Positions 63,271 through 64,000 of a stretch of 64,000 nucleotides of DNA are shown here, in pieces. A program made the translations under genes and the position numbers. Location of the stretch: NCBI RefSeq assembly GCF_000196115.1, contig NC_005027.1, positions 6,010,001 through 6,074,000 on the forward strand, written 5' to 3'. The DNA is from Rhodopirellula baltica SH 1. GTDB taxonomy: Bacteria; Planctomycetota; Planctomycetia; Pirellulales; Pirellulaceae. The notes under the pieces were generated by a model. The model searched no databases and was not told the DNA's origin. It saw only the letters and a program-made list of their open reading frames with translations. Every line of letters starts with the position of its first letter. The stretch's first letter is position 1.

Positions 63271-64000
63271 ATGAATGTCTCGTGTCCCGGTTGTCAGCGC
63301 ACCCTCAAAGTCTCGGATCAAGCAGCAGGAAAACGCCTGAGGTGCCCTCACTGCCAAACGCAATTTCGCTTGCCCTCCCGAGAGCCTGTTGTTGCTAGCC
63401 AACCGGTAGCGGCAAAGGCGGCCGTTCGTCCGGTGACACCGGTGCGGAAGCCAACCCGACCCGCTGGCGCATCATCGACCCGGGCGGTGCCTAGAACGCT
63501 TCCAAAGCAACCCGCCACGGTGCGAGCGTTCTCAGGGGCGACTGGCGCGGGTGTTTCTGGTGCGAATCGTCCAATCAATCGACAACAAAAAGCGAACCAG
63601 AACAGCGCGTTGGCATGGGTGAAAACGCATAAGTTTCACGTCGCGGTAGCTTCGTTCGCGATTTTGAATCTTTGCCTCAGTTGGCTCGCACCGTGGCCGA
63701 TGTTCATCGTCGGAATCTTTGAGGTCGTGTTGGGAGCGATCGCGGTTGGATTGTTGTTCCTGCCGCGGTTGCACATTCTGCGAAAGGTTTTTGGCGAACT
63801 GGGCAGTACCTTTGTCAGTGCGGCCGCCGGTTTGGGAACAACCGGAGTGCTCTGCATCGCTGGTGCGGTGCTTCTCAAAGTAGGTCTGCGACTGAATCGC
63901 AACGGTGCGGCCGAGAATTTGGATTTCAGTGGTTTGCAGGGTGGCGGCACCGCTGTGCTCATGCAGGTTGCATTCATCTTTCTGGTTGGGATTGTCCTGA
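63271..64000 (+). CDS. Zinc-ribbon membrane protein, 3' truncated by window end
   Basis: At least 243 aa; the frame from the ATG at 63271 is open to the window edge. It starts VSCPGCQRTLKVSDQAAGKRLRCPHCQTQF, a two-CxxC zinc ribbon of the type common at the N-terminus of planctomycete proteins. A basic Pro/Ala/Arg-rich linker (~residues 35-112) precedes at least four hydrophobic segments (e.g. VAVASFAILNLCLSWLAPWPMFIV, FEVVLGAIAVGLLFLP, GTTGVLCIAGAVLL and VLMQVAFIFLVGIVL). Function unknown. The 237 bases upstream of it hold no other gene. Confidence 0.75.
   Translation, partial: MNVSCPGCQRTLKVSDQAAGKRLRCPHCQTQFRLPSREPVVASQPVAAKAAVRPVTPVRKPTRPAGASSTRAVPRTLPKQPATVRAFSGATGAGVSGANRPINRQQKANQNSALAWVKTHKFHVAVASFAILNLCLSWLAPWPMFIVGIFEVVLGAIAVGLLFLPRLHILRKVFGELGSTFVSAAAGLGTTGVLCIAGAVLLKVGLRLNRNGAAENLDFSGLQGGGTAVLMQVAFIFLVGIVL

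Noticed and set aside
1-64000. CRISPR arrays, tRNA or rRNA genes
   Set aside because: No regularly spaced direct repeats, cloverleaf-like segments or rRNA-like stretches were found on reading the gaps between genes.

Overview
The window looks like a chromosomal piece of a marine planctomycete, most likely Rhodopirellula or a close relative. The evidence is family content: a DUF1559 prepilin-like protein, three exported sulfatases, a CRTAC1/ASPIC-UnbV protein, and three proteins with the planctomycete LEPR-XLL-type N-terminus (an L-E-x-R-x-L-L-A core). An ECF sigma factor/Ser-Thr kinase pair and an ISAzo13-type transposon fit as well. Gene density is high and no rRNA, tRNA or CRISPR array was seen. 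Both window ends cut through genes.

Layout. 1-2.1 kb: end of a probable TPR-type protein and a CRTAC1 protein. 2.2-6.4 kb (minus): response regulator with a degenerate HD-GYP-like output, membrane PAS histidine kinase, RedB-like thioredoxin-fold protein. 6.7-10.2 kb: ThrE-type exporter, an MntR/DtxR-type repressor, and a DUF1559 gene preceded by TTAGC-N4-GCTAA palindromes. 10.2-14.1 kb: exported EEP-family hydrolase, DUF4142 protein, an ISAzo13-family IS whose transposase needs a -1 frameshift, and CsaA. 14.6-23 kb: sulfatases, and an exported dipeptide epimerase plus NlpC/P60 peptidase pair. 23.4-33 kb: cell-surface block with a dockerin-bearing animal-type haem peroxidase, a matrixin-like protease with dockerin and EF hands, then ECF sigma factor, Ser/Thr kinase and a Ser-rich LEPR-XLL protein in overlapping order. 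33-39 kb: PQQ-propeller protein, dienelactone hydrolase, Trx-type arsenate reductase-like protein, Old Yellow Enzyme, zinc alcohol dehydrogenase. 39-45 kb (minus): a complete RND efflux operon. 45-51.5 kb (minus): a cytochrome-motif/alpha-toroid protein, ArsC, NmrA-like protein, NPCBM metalloprotease, and nrfHA for nitrite ammonification. 51.7-55.6 kb: sulfur handling (rhodanese, persulfide-dioxygenase/double-rhodanese fusion, DUF442 phosphatase), with a frameshifted MerR regulator and a CoA-binding protein. 55.9-62.6 kb: three tandem-domain universal stress proteins, an NtrC-type sigma-54 activator and a REC-PAS histidine kinase. The end holds YjdM and a truncated zinc-ribbon membrane protein.

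The most interesting region is 55.1-62.6 kb. Sigma-54-type (-24/-12, GG-N10-GC) promoters can be read upstream of usp1 (a perfect TGGCAC-N5-TTGCA), the divergent DUF442/persulfide-dioxygenase unit, usp2, the ntrC-usp3 operon and, weakly, the sensor kinase. This suggests a self-contained sigma-54 stress and sulfur regulon next to its own activator and kinase. Other points are a dnaX-like frameshift cassette in the transposase, a metal-repressor operator set on a prepilin-like gene, an inverted pair of a ~123-bp palindromic repeat 37 kb apart, and a MerR gene broken by one base.
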